DNA of 64,000 nt from JAWUXM01 sp034111325 (GTDB lineage: Bacteria; Pseudomonadota; Alphaproteobacteria; Rickettsiales; JABIRX01): NCBI GenBank assembly GCA_034111325.1, contig JAWUXM010000002.1, positions 62,001-126,000 of the forward strand. The letters run 5' to 3'. The notes beneath the pieces are model-generated. The model was given only the letters and a program-made list of their open reading frames with translations. It was not told the origin of the DNA and made no database searches. A program made the position numbers and the translations under genes. Positions 16,911-25,180 of this stretch are shown here, piece after piece (position 1 is the first letter of the stretch; each line of letters opens with the position of its first letter).

Positions 16911-16968
16911 CAAAAAATAACAAAGGTTGGTTAATAGAGCAATCCTACCAATGTTTCACGTGAAACAT
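16900..16968 (-). repeat. parS-carrying dispersed repeat (R3)
   Basis: Read on the minus strand: parS, then a short AGGAT segment, then TTAACCAACC and TTTTTTGATGCTCAAAA. The same order occurs at 17531-17600 (minus), 47178-47250 and 47480-47552 (plus). Here it spans from the tag stop codon to the DUF983 start codon. Confidence 0.65.
16952..16967. other. parS site 1
   Basis: An exact TGTTTCACGTGAAACA, the canonical ParB-binding site. It overlaps the stop codon of tag, so the last tag residues are encoded by parS. Confidence 0.92.
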
Positions 16969-17528
16969 CGCATCTGTGTATATCTAAAACATGAGAAATA
17001 GTGGTCATTAACCATACCAACGGCTTGCATAAAAGCGTAGATAATGGTTGAGCCGACAAAACTCATGCCTCTTTTTTTTAAATCTTTTGATATCTTGTCA
17101 GAAATTTCCGTTGTAGCCGGCAAATCCGACATAGTTGCAAAGTTATTAATAATTGACTTATTGCCCACGAAGCCCCAAATATAGATATCAAAACTACCAT
17201 ATTCTTTTTGAATATCTAAAAAGATTTTGGCGTTATTAATTGCTGATTTAATTTTAAGGCGATTACGCACAATACCAGCATCCCCTATCAACTCTGCTTG
17301 TTTTTCCTCCCCATATTGTGCAACTTTGTGCGGATCAAAATTATCAAACGCCACTCTATAATTTTCTCTTTTCTTTAAAATCGTTTCCCAAGAAAGCCCC
17401 GCCTGAGCACCTTCTAGAATTAACATCTCAAATAGCTTCTGGTCGCCATGTACTGGCACGCCCCACTCATTATCATGATATTGACAATATAACTCATTAT
17501 CAGGCTTTGCCCAAGAACATCTATTCAT
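16956..17528 (-). CDS. tag: DNA-3-methyladenine glycosylase I
   Basis: Removes 3-methyladenine from alkylated DNA. It is 190 aa. The Tag signature is clear: MNRCSWAKPDNELYCQYHD with zinc-binding Cys and His, EWGVPVHGDQKLFEMLILEG, QAGLSWETILKKRENYR, and a C-terminal HYFSCFRY. The ATG is 3 bp from one R3 repeat, and the stop lies in another parS. Confidence 0.95.
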   Translation of the reverse strand: MNRCSWAKPDNELYCQYHDNEWGVPVHGDQKLFEMLILEGAQAGLSWETILKKRENYRVAFDNFDPHKVAQYGEEKQAELIGDAGIVRNRLKIKSAINNAKIFLDIQKEYGSFDIYIWGFVGNKSIINNFATMSDLPATTEISDKISKDLKKRGMSFVGSTIIYAFMQAVGMVNDHYFSCFRYTQMRCFT

Positions 17529-17530
17529 GA

Positions 17531-17600
17531 TTTTTTGAGCATCAAAAAAATAACAAATAGTGGTTAACAGCGCGATCCTGCCGATGTTTCACGTGAAACA
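17531..17600 (-). repeat. parS-carrying dispersed repeat (R3)
   Basis: A second minus-strand copy, very similar to 16900-16968 (TTTTTTGAGCATCAAAAAA end, GCGATCCTGCCGATG next to parS). It fills the whole gap between the USP stop and the tag start. Confidence 0.65.
17585..17600. other. parS site 2
   Basis: An exact TGTTTCACGTGAAACA, directly next to the stop codon of the universal stress protein gene. Confidence 0.92.
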
Positions 17601-17601
17601 T

Positions 17602-18420
17602 TTATTTTACAAACAGCATATCACAACTAGTTCCTTTGAGGACATTTATTGCCGTGCTGCCTATAAACCCTGCTACTATGCGAGGGCGACCATGCGCGCC
17701 AAGAATTAGCAGCTCAGTTTTTGTAGATTGAGTAAACTGAACAAGTGTATCTGAACAATATGTGGCTGATGAGAGCAAGTGCGGGATAATTTTTACCTTA
17801 CTTTTGATACTCTGGATTACTTTGGTAAGCTCTTCTTCATGAGTTCTTAGGCTATATCCAGCTATATCATCGCTTTTAATTAAGCCCTCAAAAGAACCTC
17901 CATAGGAATGAGCAGCGTTAATTTTAGCTTTAGGAAAGTTTTCAACAGCAACTCTCAGTGCCTTTCTTGAAAGTTCAGAAAAATCAACTGCAACGACTAT
18001 GTTTGTATATGCTTCTGCGGCGTTTTTTCTAACCACTAGCACGGGCACATGGCTAAAACGTAAAATACGCTCTATTACGCTCCCTAAAATAAAGTCTTGA
18101 ATTTTCTTGCGACGATGTGTGCCAATTATAATAATGTCGGCTTTTATTTTGTCCGCATATTTTATAATAGTCGGACAACTATCACCTGAGGCTATATTGA
18201 TCGTAATTGTTTTGGTATTGAGTTTTGTAGATTCTATTTGCTTTTCTATAAAAGCTTTGGCTGATGATGTCATCACATTGACTAGGTTAGCAGGCAATTC
18301 ATTATCAATAACATGAATTATATGTAGTTGTGCTTTATGCTCCTCCGCAAGCTGCACTGCGCGGTCAAAGGCTATATCAGCACGTTTAGAAAGATCAGTA
18401 GCAAAGATTATATTACGCAT
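17602..18420 (-). CDS. Universal stress protein, tandem UspA domains
   Basis: A 272-aa cytoplasmic protein with two Usp domains (about 1-140 and 142-272). Each has the N-terminal strand with Asp (IIFATDLSKRADIAFDRA; IVVAVDFSELSRKALRVA). The ATP-binding GxxxR-type loops are IIGTHRRKKIQDFILGSVIER and the less complete LGAHGRPRIVAGFIGSTA. It probably binds ATP and supports stress survival. It ends at parS site 2. Confidence 0.9.
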   Translation of the reverse strand: MRNIIFATDLSKRADIAFDRAVQLAEEHKAQLHIIHVIDNELPANLVNVMTSSAKAFIEKQIESTKLNTKTITINIASGDSCPTIIKYADKIKADIIIIGTHRRKKIQDFILGSVIERILRFSHVPVLVVRKNAAEAYTNIVVAVDFSELSRKALRVAVENFPKAKINAAHSYGGSFEGLIKSDDIAGYSLRTHEEELTKVIQSIKSKVKIIPHLLSSATYCSDTLVQFTQSTKTELLILGAHGRPRIVAGFIGSTAINVLKGTSCDMLFVK

Positions 18421-18503
18421 ATCTATTATAAATTTAATTAACTCCCCTATATGTTATAAGCAGAAAGAAAAAATTCAACGAAAACTACCATGTTTTTTAT
18501 AAA

Positions 18504-18519
18504 AATTTCACGTGAAACA
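18504..18519. other. parS-like site 3 (two mismatches)
   Basis: AATTTCACGTGAAACA matches parS at 14 of 16 positions, with the central 14 bases intact. It lies just after the stop of the thioredoxin-NHL gene. Confidence 0.7.
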
Positions 18520-18524
18520 TTGGA

Positions 18525-20459
18525 TTAGTTTAGCTTAAACGATAATGTGTCCTGACCTTTTTTGCCTACCTTGATAGGCTGGCTATAACCTTTAATTAAG
18601 CAAAGCGCACCATCTTTTATCGGGCAATAATAGAAGATCCCTTGCAATTCGTAAGTTTTGCTCAACTCTAACTTTGGCAAATTTAGAGGTGATTTGCCTA
18701 GTGCTACCCTATCAAAATCTGCAATTAATTTTGGTGTTTTGCCGCTAGTTTCAAACAAAGCAAGGTAACTTGGCGCATCATCATTAATGTGCCAACCACT
18801 TTGCAATTGTAGCGTAAATTTTATCTGCGCATTAGGCTTAAGCGATGCTAGTTCTAACTTTGCACTATTGGGTATGGAAGTTGTGAATTGTGGTTTTGAT
18901 TTGCTATATTTTGGCATTATCGGCAAAATACCAATCTCCTTATTTACGCTATCAATCACCTTGATTTGATGATGGTTAGTATCCGCAACATAATATTTAT
19001 TACCGATTTTAACAATATCATTTGGCTCACTAAAGAATTCCGCCGATCTTTTACCATCACCAACAAAATTGCTCAGAACGCCTTTTTTGATATCATAGTG
19101 ACGAATTGAGTGATTGTAAGAATCGGCAATATAAATCCCTCCATCATTAGCAGTTAGCCCTAACGGATGTTGCATAAGTGCTGTGCCTTTTTTGCCTTCT
19201 ACATAACCAAAATCAAATAGACCGCTACCGATTAGAGTTGTGATTTTCTTGCCCGATAGCACACGTAATGAACTAGTTTCGGAATCAACGAAATATAGTT
19301 TTCCCTTATGTGTAACTAAGCCACTTGGTTGTGAGAGAGAATTATATGGATAGCTACCATCATCAATCGATTCCCGCCCATTTCCTGCTAGAATACTGAC
19401 AGTTTTCCCTGTTACATTATATGACCAAAGCTGATGCGTGCCAGCCATAGCGATCGCTATATGATGTTCATCAGGATAGAAGGCCAAATCCCAAGGTGAG
19501 GCGAGCGCAGTTTTCAATGCAGGGTCATCAAGTGCAGAGCGATTATGCCCTTGCTTGCCAGTTCCTGCGATGGTTTTGACTTTTTGACTAGTTAGATCCG
19601 CCTCGCGTAAAATATGATTTTCCGTATCCGCAATATAAAGTTTACCCGCAGCGTAGAGAATTCCTTGTGGGCGATTAAACTTCGCAGTAGCAAAGGAGCC
19701 ATCCTTATTACCACTTTTGCCAGAACCAATTTCAACCGTGATTTTGCCGTTTAAATCCACCCCCAATATACGATTATTGTTACTATCGCTAATAAATAGA
19801 GTTTTGATATCTTCTGCATATTCAAGTTTACTCGGGAAATTTAATACAGATTTTGGTGCTTTGTCTTTCTCCAGATCATAAGGAAGAGGCGCACTATTAA
19901 CTTTGTCGCCATGTATTTTAAGCAAGCTCGCAATATCACGCTCTATTTCTGCACGGTGACCCTCTCCTGAATAAACCTGCGATAATTTACCAAGTGGATT
20001 AATCAACATCAAGGTTGGCCAAGAACGCACGCCAAAACTATTCCATATGCGGAAATTATAATCATTAACCACAGGGTGTTCTAGCTCATAACGCAAAATA
20101 GCTTGGCGAATATTCTCACTATCTTTTTCATTATTAAACTTTGCTGAGTGCACGCCAATGACGGTTAATTTATCACCAAATTTCTTTTCTAAATATTTCA
20201 AATCAGGCATAATATGGATGCAATTTATGCAACAAAATGTCCAGAAATCGAGCAATATCACGCGCCCTTTTAGATCTTGCGCTTCTAGTGGGCGCGAAAC
20301 ATTAAGCCACCCCGCTTCTTGAACAATTGCTTTATGGATATTGGTAATTGGATATTTCATTTTTTCCTTTGATAAGAGGTTAGATGCAAAACCTATAGTA
20401 ATGCTAACTAATAAAAACATTATGAAAATCACTTTTTTACTATATCTCATAGCTGACAC
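18525..20459 (-). CDS. Exported thioredoxin-like / NHL-repeat protein
   Basis: A 644-aa multi-domain protein. The N-terminal signal anchor is about residues 8-28 (ATG 20450 is an alternative start). A thioredoxin-like domain (about 40-180) follows with the redox pair in FWTFCCINCIHIMP (CINC). Then comes a beta-propeller of NHL repeats (about 195-500; FNRPQGILYAAGKLYIADTE, LGLTANDGGIYIADSYNHS). The C-terminal 110 residues resemble the DsbD-type N-terminal fold (SGWHINDDAPSYLALF, and a Cys pair in YYCPIKDGALCLIKG). The order resembles human NHLRC2. A periplasmic redox role is inferred. Confidence 0.83.
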   Translation of the reverse strand: MSAMRYSKKVIFIMFLLVSITIGFASNLLSKEKMKYPITNIHKAIVQEAGWLNVSRPLEAQDLKGRVILLDFWTFCCINCIHIMPDLKYLEKKFGDKLTVIGVHSAKFNNEKDSENIRQAILRYELEHPVVNDYNFRIWNSFGVRSWPTLMLINPLGKLSQVYSGEGHRAEIERDIASLLKIHGDKVNSAPLPYDLEKDKAPKSVLNFPSKLEYAEDIKTLFISDSNNNRILGVDLNGKITVEIGSGKSGNKDGSFATAKFNRPQGILYAAGKLYIADTENHILREADLTSQKVKTIAGTGKQGHNRSALDDPALKTALASPWDLAFYPDEHHIAIAMAGTHQLWSYNVTGKTVSILAGNGRESIDDGSYPYNSLSQPSGLVTHKGKLYFVDSETSSLRVLSGKKITTLIGSGLFDFGYVEGKKGTALMQHPLGLTANDGGIYIADSYNHSIRHYDIKKGVLSNFVGDGKRSAEFFSEPNDIVKIGNKYYVADTNHHQIKVIDSVNKEIGILPIMPKYSKSKPQFTTSIPNSAKLELASLKPNAQIKFTLQLQSGWHINDDAPSYLALFETSGKTPKLIADFDRVALGKSPLNLPKLELSKTYELQGIFYYCPIKDGALCLIKGYSQPIKVGKKGQDTLSFKLN

Positions 20460-20515
20460 TTGATAATTAGCTGCATTGACTTAGCTTGAGGATATAACAC
20501 TAATATATTATTCAT

Positions 20516-20791
20516 ATGAAAAAATTATCGTTACTGATATTATTTGCTATAGCCTTAACTTCCTGTAGCCAAGGCTTCTATCACCATAAAACAGATAAGC
20601 GCGCTCAATGTAAACATGCTGGCAAATATTTTGACAGAATTGATAAAAACGCTGATGGTCTAATTACACCAAATGAGCAGCGTGAATTTGCTGATGAGAA
20701 ATTTAAGGAGCTAGACCTTGATGCTGATGGCAGGATTTCAAGAGATGAGTTCAAGAGTCACATGCAAAATCATCGCAAACGTTACAAATAG
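20516..20791 (+). CDS. EF-hand lipoprotein
   Basis: A 91-aa protein. The signal peptide has lipobox LTSC (Cys 17). Two EF-hand calcium loops follow: DKNADGLITPNE (about residues 42-53) and DLDADGRISRDE (about 66-77), both with acidic residues at positions 1, 3, 5 and 12. It is probably an envelope calcium-binding or structural protein. It is divergent from the thioredoxin-NHL gene. Confidence 0.87.
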   Translation: MKKLSLLILFAIALTSCSQGFYHHKTDKRAQCKHAGKYFDRIDKNADGLITPNEQREFADEKFKELDLDADGRISRDEFKSHMQNHRKRYK

Positions 20792-20835
20792 CCTTCTAAA
20801 AAAATATAGCCTACTTTAGCAGGCTTCTCCGACAA

Positions 20836-20851
20836 TGTTTCACGTGAAACA
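20836..20851. other. parS site 4
   Basis: An exact TGTTTCACGTGAAACA in the gap between the EF-hand lipoprotein and the symporter gene. Confidence 0.92.
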
Positions 20852-20866
20852 TCGACACTTAAAATC

Positions 20867-20904
20867 AACATTTACCTTTAAATACGTATTTAAAGATGCA
20901 TGTT
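20867..20904. repeat. 38-bp palindrome, possible solo terminal repeats
   Basis: AACATTTACCTTTAAATACG followed by its near-complement TATTTAAAGATGCATGTT. Each half resembles the 24-bp terminal inverted repeats of the element at 50307-50509, as if the two ends were joined with the interior lost. Confidence 0.5.
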
Positions 20905-20934
20905 AGTATAAAATTAACTTACCAAACTTATTGA

Positions 20935-22326
20935 ATGATAATTACCAGTTTCTGCGTTTCTCTTTTTATTATCATTCTAATAGGTGTTTCATCCTCCATA
21001 AAAAATCGTCATACTAGCACTGATTACTTCCTTGCTGGTCAGAGCCTAAAGCCTTGGTTGGTGTCTTTATCAGCAGTTGCTACTAATAGTAGTGGCTACA
21101 TGTTTATAGGCATGATTGGCTATACTTACATGGTTGGCCTTTCCTCTATATGGCTCATGATCGGTTGGATTGGTGGTGACTTTTTATCATCCCTTTTCAT
21201 TCATAAACACCTACGTGTAGCAACTGAGCGGGGGAAAGTGCTTAGCTTTGCTGGTGCCTTAAGTAACTGGCATGGCAATAATTATCGAGTTTTACAATTC
21301 GTAGGCGGTTTAATCACTATAGCTTTTCTTGGTATATATGCCGCAGCGCAATTAAGTGCCGGCAGTAAAGCCCTACATGTATTGTTCGGGTGGGACTATG
21401 CAGTTGGAGCAATAATTGGCGCTATCATGGTAGCACTATACTGCGTTGCTGGGGGTATAAGAGCTTCTGTTTGGACAGATGTAGCACAATCTTTCATTAT
21501 GATAATTGCTATGGCTGCATTGTGCGTTATGTCGATAGCCGAATTCCCGCATTTAACAGACTTTGTAGATAAATTACACGATGTCTCTCCCAGCTATATG
21601 AGCCTTTTCCCTAAATCCTCTAACAGTATTGGTGGGCTGCTACTATTTATATTAGGGTGGGTGTTTGCCGGCATAGGTGTAATTGGGCAACCACATATCA
21701 TGGTAAGGTTTATGGCTATGAATCAGCCAAGTGATATCAAGCGAGTTCGTATTTACTATTATAGTTGGTATAGCTTGTTTTACCTTTTAACTATTGGCAC
21801 AGGTTTCGCAGCACGTTTGCTTTTACCAGATATTAACAACTTTGATGCAGAATTAGCTTTGCCAACCTTGGCACAAAATTTATTGCCGGAGATACTGGTA
21901 GGGTTGGTGTTAGCAGGGTTATTTGCAGCAACAATGTCCACTGCGGATTCTCAAATATTAAGTTGCTCAGCAGCGATTACACATGACCTCACTTTAGGCA
22001 AAAAGCTGCCTTACTTTGTCGCAAAGATAACCACGATTCTTGTCACCATAACAGCATTACTAATTGCTTTATTTGGTAGCAAAAGTGTGTTCTCCTTGGT
22101 GTTAATTGCATGGTCTGCTTTGGCAAGTTGCTTTGCACCATTATTAATTATCTATGCATTTGGTGGCAAGCCTTCCGAAAAACTAGCCCTGATGATGATT
22201 ACCACTGCTATATCGACCATGTTTATTTGGCGTTATTTCAATTTAAACAACATTATGTATGAAGTAGCACCGGCTATGATAGTTGGGTTGTTAACTTATG
22301 CGCTAGGAACAGCCTTGAAAAAATAA
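20935..22326 (+). CDS. Sodium:solute symporter (PutP-like)
   Basis: Inner-membrane Na+-coupled symporter of the SSS family, 463 aa with about 12-13 hydrophobic segments. Typical segments are STDYFLAGQSLKPWLVSLSA (with the family Ser/Thr-rich Na+ region nearby), GWIGGDFLSS, VAGGIRASVWTDVAQSF and GLFAATMSTADSQIL (signature with Na+-binding Ser/Thr). Proline is a likely substrate but not proven; at 463 aa it is near the usual 490-500. Its stop codon lies inside the terminator of a small RNA gene on the other strand. Confidence 0.9.
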   Translation: MIITSFCVSLFIIILIGVSSSIKNRHTSTDYFLAGQSLKPWLVSLSAVATNSSGYMFIGMIGYTYMVGLSSIWLMIGWIGGDFLSSLFIHKHLRVATERGKVLSFAGALSNWHGNNYRVLQFVGGLITIAFLGIYAAAQLSAGSKALHVLFGWDYAVGAIIGAIMVALYCVAGGIRASVWTDVAQSFIMIIAMAALCVMSIAEFPHLTDFVDKLHDVSPSYMSLFPKSSNSIGGLLLFILGWVFAGIGVIGQPHIMVRFMAMNQPSDIKRVRIYYYSWYSLFYLLTIGTGFAARLLLPDINNFDAELALPTLAQNLLPEILVGLVLAGLFAATMSTADSQILSCSAAITHDLTLGKKLPYFVAKITTILVTITALLIALFGSKSVFSLVLIAWSALASCFAPLLIIYAFGGKPSEKLALMMITTAISTMFIWRYFNLNNIMYEVAPAMIVGLLTYALGTALKK

Positions 22327-22374
22327 AAGGGTGGGAGCCGAAGCTTCCACCCCCTTACGAGAGAGATATGAGAA
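22317..22374 (-). ncRNA. Small RNA A (paralog of the one at 53979)
   Basis: A candidate intergenic small RNA of about 58 nt. Minus-strand promoter TTGCAT-17 bp-TACACT lies upstream. The transcript would start near GGGATTCTCATATCTCTCG and end in the hairpin GGGTGGAAGC-TTCG-GCTCCCACCC plus TTTTATTTTTT. The only part free of strong pairing, TCATATCTCTCGTAAG and flanks, is perfectly complementary to CTTACGAGAGAGATATGA in the leader at 56481-56498. No protein is encoded. The terminator overlaps the 3' end of the symporter gene. Confidence 0.7.
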
Positions 22375-22379
22375 TCCCT

Positions 22380-22408
22380 AGTGTAACACACCATAAACAA
22401 CTATGCAA
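22380..22408 (-). promoter_or_regulatory. Promoter of small RNA A
   Basis: On the minus strand -35 TTGCAT (22403-22408) and -10 TACACT (22380-22385) are 17 bp apart. The same spacing and -35 box occur in front of small RNA B. Confidence 0.6.
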
Positions 22409-22458
22409 CTCCTAATTGTACTATTTAACTAAAAATTCTAATAAAAGTTGTATATGCC

Positions 22459-23034
22459 CTAAGAGCCATGCTTTTTGCTTGTTTCCACAAAAGCTTCGAC
22501 AGCCGCTTTTAACATCTTTTGCTGCTTTGCATCTTTCAAATCACCACTCTCATCAAAAATATTACTAGCAAATGAGAGCGCTACTTGATTAGGTATCACC
22601 AAAACACCGATATTCCCTAGCATCATACGTAATGGCACGAGACCACGCAAACCACCAAAGCCTCCCGGAGAGGCAGCGCTGATTGCGGCGACCTTACCAT
22701 TAAACGCTATAAGTGGGGCTTCGTTTGCTTCTGATGGACGAGAGATCCAATCTAAAGAATTTTTAAGTAGAGCAGAAAAAGAGCTGTTATATTCAGGGGA
22801 AGCAATGAAAAATCCATCTGCCCGACGAAACACTTCTTTTAACTTTTGGACATTTTCTGGCAAGCCAGATTCCACTTCTAAATCACCATTGTAAATTGGC
22901 ATTTCATAATTTGCCAAATCAATGACTTCTGCATTTGCACCAAGCTCAGCAGCTATCTTACAGGCTAGCTGCGCTAGTTTTGTGTTGAGAGAATCTTTAC
23001 GAATTGAACCAGAGAGGAAGATTAGTTTTGTCAT
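22459..23034 (-). CDS. NADPH-dependent FMN reductase
   Basis: Flavodoxin-fold FMN reductase, 191 aa. The FMN phosphate loop is LSGSIRKDSLNTKLA (residues about 7-21), followed by SPEYNSSFSALLKNSLDW and AASPGGFGGLRGLVPLRMML, all typical of the azoreductase/chromate reductase (ChrR/SsuE-like) group. It probably reduces quinones or azo compounds with NADPH. It overlaps the pirin gene by 1 bp, so it is in an operon with the pirin and the transporter. Confidence 0.9.
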   Translation of the reverse strand: MTKLIFLSGSIRKDSLNTKLAQLACKIAAELGANAEVIDLANYEMPIYNGDLEVESGLPENVQKLKEVFRRADGFFIASPEYNSSFSALLKNSLDWISRPSEANEAPLIAFNGKVAAISAASPGGFGGLRGLVPLRMMLGNIGVLVIPNQVALSFASNIFDESGDLKDAKQQKMLKAAVEAFVETSKKHGS

Positions 23035-23729
23035 TATTTTGCTATTTCAATTATTAAAATTTCAGCTGCATTTATTGCGCTGATTTTTATATTTTGTAAA
23101 TCTGTAATTTCAGCACCATCACCTTTTAGCATTTTTTGCCCTTCAATTTCCACCTCTCCATCTGATACTAAAATATAGGCGTTTTCCCTGATAGAATGAT
23201 TAATGACCAACCCTTGATTTAAGCGGCCACCATAGATTTTAGCATCTTGATGAATGAATAATGCATTTTTATCATTTTTATCGCCTGAAACTAAAAGACG
23301 AAGCTTATCACTTACTAGCTCTTTAGGAAACTGTGCCTCTGCCCAGCGAGGCTGAACGCTCAGCTCTTTCGGTTCTATCCAGATCTGGTAAAGATTCGCA
23401 TCAATATTTTCATTGTTATGTTCTGAATGACGAATACCTGATCCGGCACTCATAACTTGTACATCTCCAGATTCGGTACGCCCCAAATTTCCCTTGCTGT
23501 CCTTATGTGTAATGACTCCTTGGCGCACATAAGTGATGATTTCCATATCCTTATGTGGATGCGTAGCAAAACCACCGCCAGCCTTGACGATATCATCATT
23601 GATGACTCGTAATTTGCCAAAACCCATGCGCTCAGGATTATGATAATTGGAAAAGCTAAAATGGTAATGTGCTTCTAGCCAATCATTTTTAAAAGTGCCA
23701 AGCTCGGCGTATTTTTGAATTTTGATCAT
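23034..23729 (-). CDS. Pirin family protein
   Basis: Cupin-fold protein, 231 aa. The N-terminal metal-binding cupin shows GGGFATHPHKDMEIITYV, DVQVMSAGSGIRHSEHN and the conserved YQIWIEP. The four usual metal ligands (His, His, His, Glu) are present. Homologs such as YhhW oxidise quercetin. The true substrate is unknown. It overlaps neighbours on both sides by 1 and 4 bp, giving a tight three-gene operon. Confidence 0.92.
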   Translation of the reverse strand: MIKIQKYAELGTFKNDWLEAHYHFSFSNYHNPERMGFGKLRVINDDIVKAGGGFATHPHKDMEIITYVRQGVITHKDSKGNLGRTESGDVQVMSAGSGIRHSEHNNENIDANLYQIWIEPKELSVQPRWAEAQFPKELVSDKLRLLVSGDKNDKNALFIHQDAKIYGGRLNQGLVINHSIRENAYILVSDGEVEIEGQKMLKGDGAEITDLQNIKISAINAAEILIIEIAK

Positions 23730-25162
23730 TTGCTAAAAACTACTCCAATTAAAAAATGTGCAAGTAATGAGATAATGATTACTGAAATAATGTTTAAAAT
23801 CAACCCTGCGCGCATCATTTGCAGTACAGTTATGCGGTTACTTGCAAAAATAATAGCATTGGGCGGGGTGGCAATTGGCATCATAAAAGCACAGCTTGCC
23901 GCTAAGGAGACAGGAATGGCCAAATATAATATATTGCTATCACTGCTTAGACTAATTGCTGCAACGACAGGCAAGAAAAGTGCAGTCAGTGCCATATTGC
24001 TCATTAGCTCGGTTAAGAATAAAGTTAGGGCAGTAACTAATATAATCATCAGTAACGGGCTAAAATTCCAATTGGAAATTGTCTGACCCAAATTGCTTAT
24101 AAGCATTGTATTGCTTAGCATTGAAGCAATAGTTAGCCCTCCTCCGAAAAGTAGTATAAGACCCCAAGGGATGTTTTTGGCGCTTTGCCAATCTAAAGCA
24201 AATTTCTTTTTACTAAGGTCGATAGGTAGCATAAATAAAGCAATTGATGCAGCGATCGCAATGGAAGTATCGGATAATTCACCAAGTGGCAGATTATAGG
24301 CATTAATCATAACATTAAATGGCGCTCGTAAAATCCACAATGATGCTGTAACCAAAAATACCGCAGTGACGATTTTCTCAGCTTTTGAGAAATTACCTAA
24401 TTTTTTAACTTCTTGGTGGATTATATCCGCCTGTAACGTTTTGATTTTATTTGGGAATAATATTTTTGTGAGCAATAGCCAGCAGAAAAACAGCATGCTT
24501 AATGCAAAGGGCAGCCCAACTATAAGCCATTTCGCAAAGCTGATACTGTAATTGTATTTCTCATACATAAACGCCACAAGAATTGCATTAGTCGGCGTGC
24601 CAATTAAAGTCGCTGTGCCGCCTATATTTGCTGCATAGGCAATAGAAAGCATCAAGGCTGTAGAAAAGGAAGTTTTATCATGACTAGGCAAGTTTTTAAG
24701 CACAGCCAAAGCAATAGGCAACATGATAACTGCAGTGGCAGTATTGCTAATCCACATGCTTAGAAAGGCAGTTGATACCATAAAGCCAGCAATGATGTGA
24801 TTTGTATCCGTACCGATAAATTTGATTATATTAAAAGCGATCCGCTTATGCAAATTAGACTTCTGCATGGCACTTGCGAGGAAGAAACCACCCATAAATA
24901 AAAATACTATAGGGTGAGCATAATGACTAGTAATGCTTTTAATGCTTTCTATGTTTGTCAGGGGAATTAAGGCAATTGGCAAAAGCGCCGTCATAGCCAT
25001 AGGAACAATATCTGTAATCCACCAGCTAACCATCCAAGCAACTATGCCGATGATTATGACTTCCTGCTTAGGAAGGCCGAAGAAGGGCAGAATAAGTAGT
25101 GAGGCAATTAATAAAAAAGGGCCAATTAGTAAATATAGTAAATTTTTATACTTATCTAACAT
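23726..25162 (-). CDS. DASS/SLC13-family anion transporter
   Basis: Inner-membrane transporter of 478 aa, divalent anion:Na+ symporter family. There are about 11 hydrophobic segments. The repeated family motifs are visible as SNTATAVIMLPIAL (first SNT) and ELMSNMALTALFLPVV (second half), plus the C-terminal MMPIATPPNAIIF. Substrates in the family are dicarboxylates, citrate or sulfate. It shares a 4-bp overlap with the pirin gene. Confidence 0.9.
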   Translation of the reverse strand: MLDKYKNLLYLLIGPFLLIASLLILPFFGLPKQEVIIIGIVAWMVSWWITDIVPMAMTALLPIALIPLTNIESIKSITSHYAHPIVFLFMGGFFLASAMQKSNLHKRIAFNIIKFIGTDTNHIIAGFMVSTAFLSMWISNTATAVIMLPIALAVLKNLPSHDKTSFSTALMLSIAYAANIGGTATLIGTPTNAILVAFMYEKYNYSISFAKWLIVGLPFALSMLFFCWLLLTKILFPNKIKTLQADIIHQEVKKLGNFSKAEKIVTAVFLVTASLWILRAPFNVMINAYNLPLGELSDTSIAIAASIALFMLPIDLSKKKFALDWQSAKNIPWGLILLFGGGLTIASMLSNTMLISNLGQTISNWNFSPLLMIILVTALTLFLTELMSNMALTALFLPVVAAISLSSDSNILYLAIPVSLAASCAFMMPIATPPNAIIFASNRITVLQMMRAGLILNIISVIIISLLAHFLIGVVFSK

Positions 25163-25180
25163 AGGCCTTTCTAGAAATTG

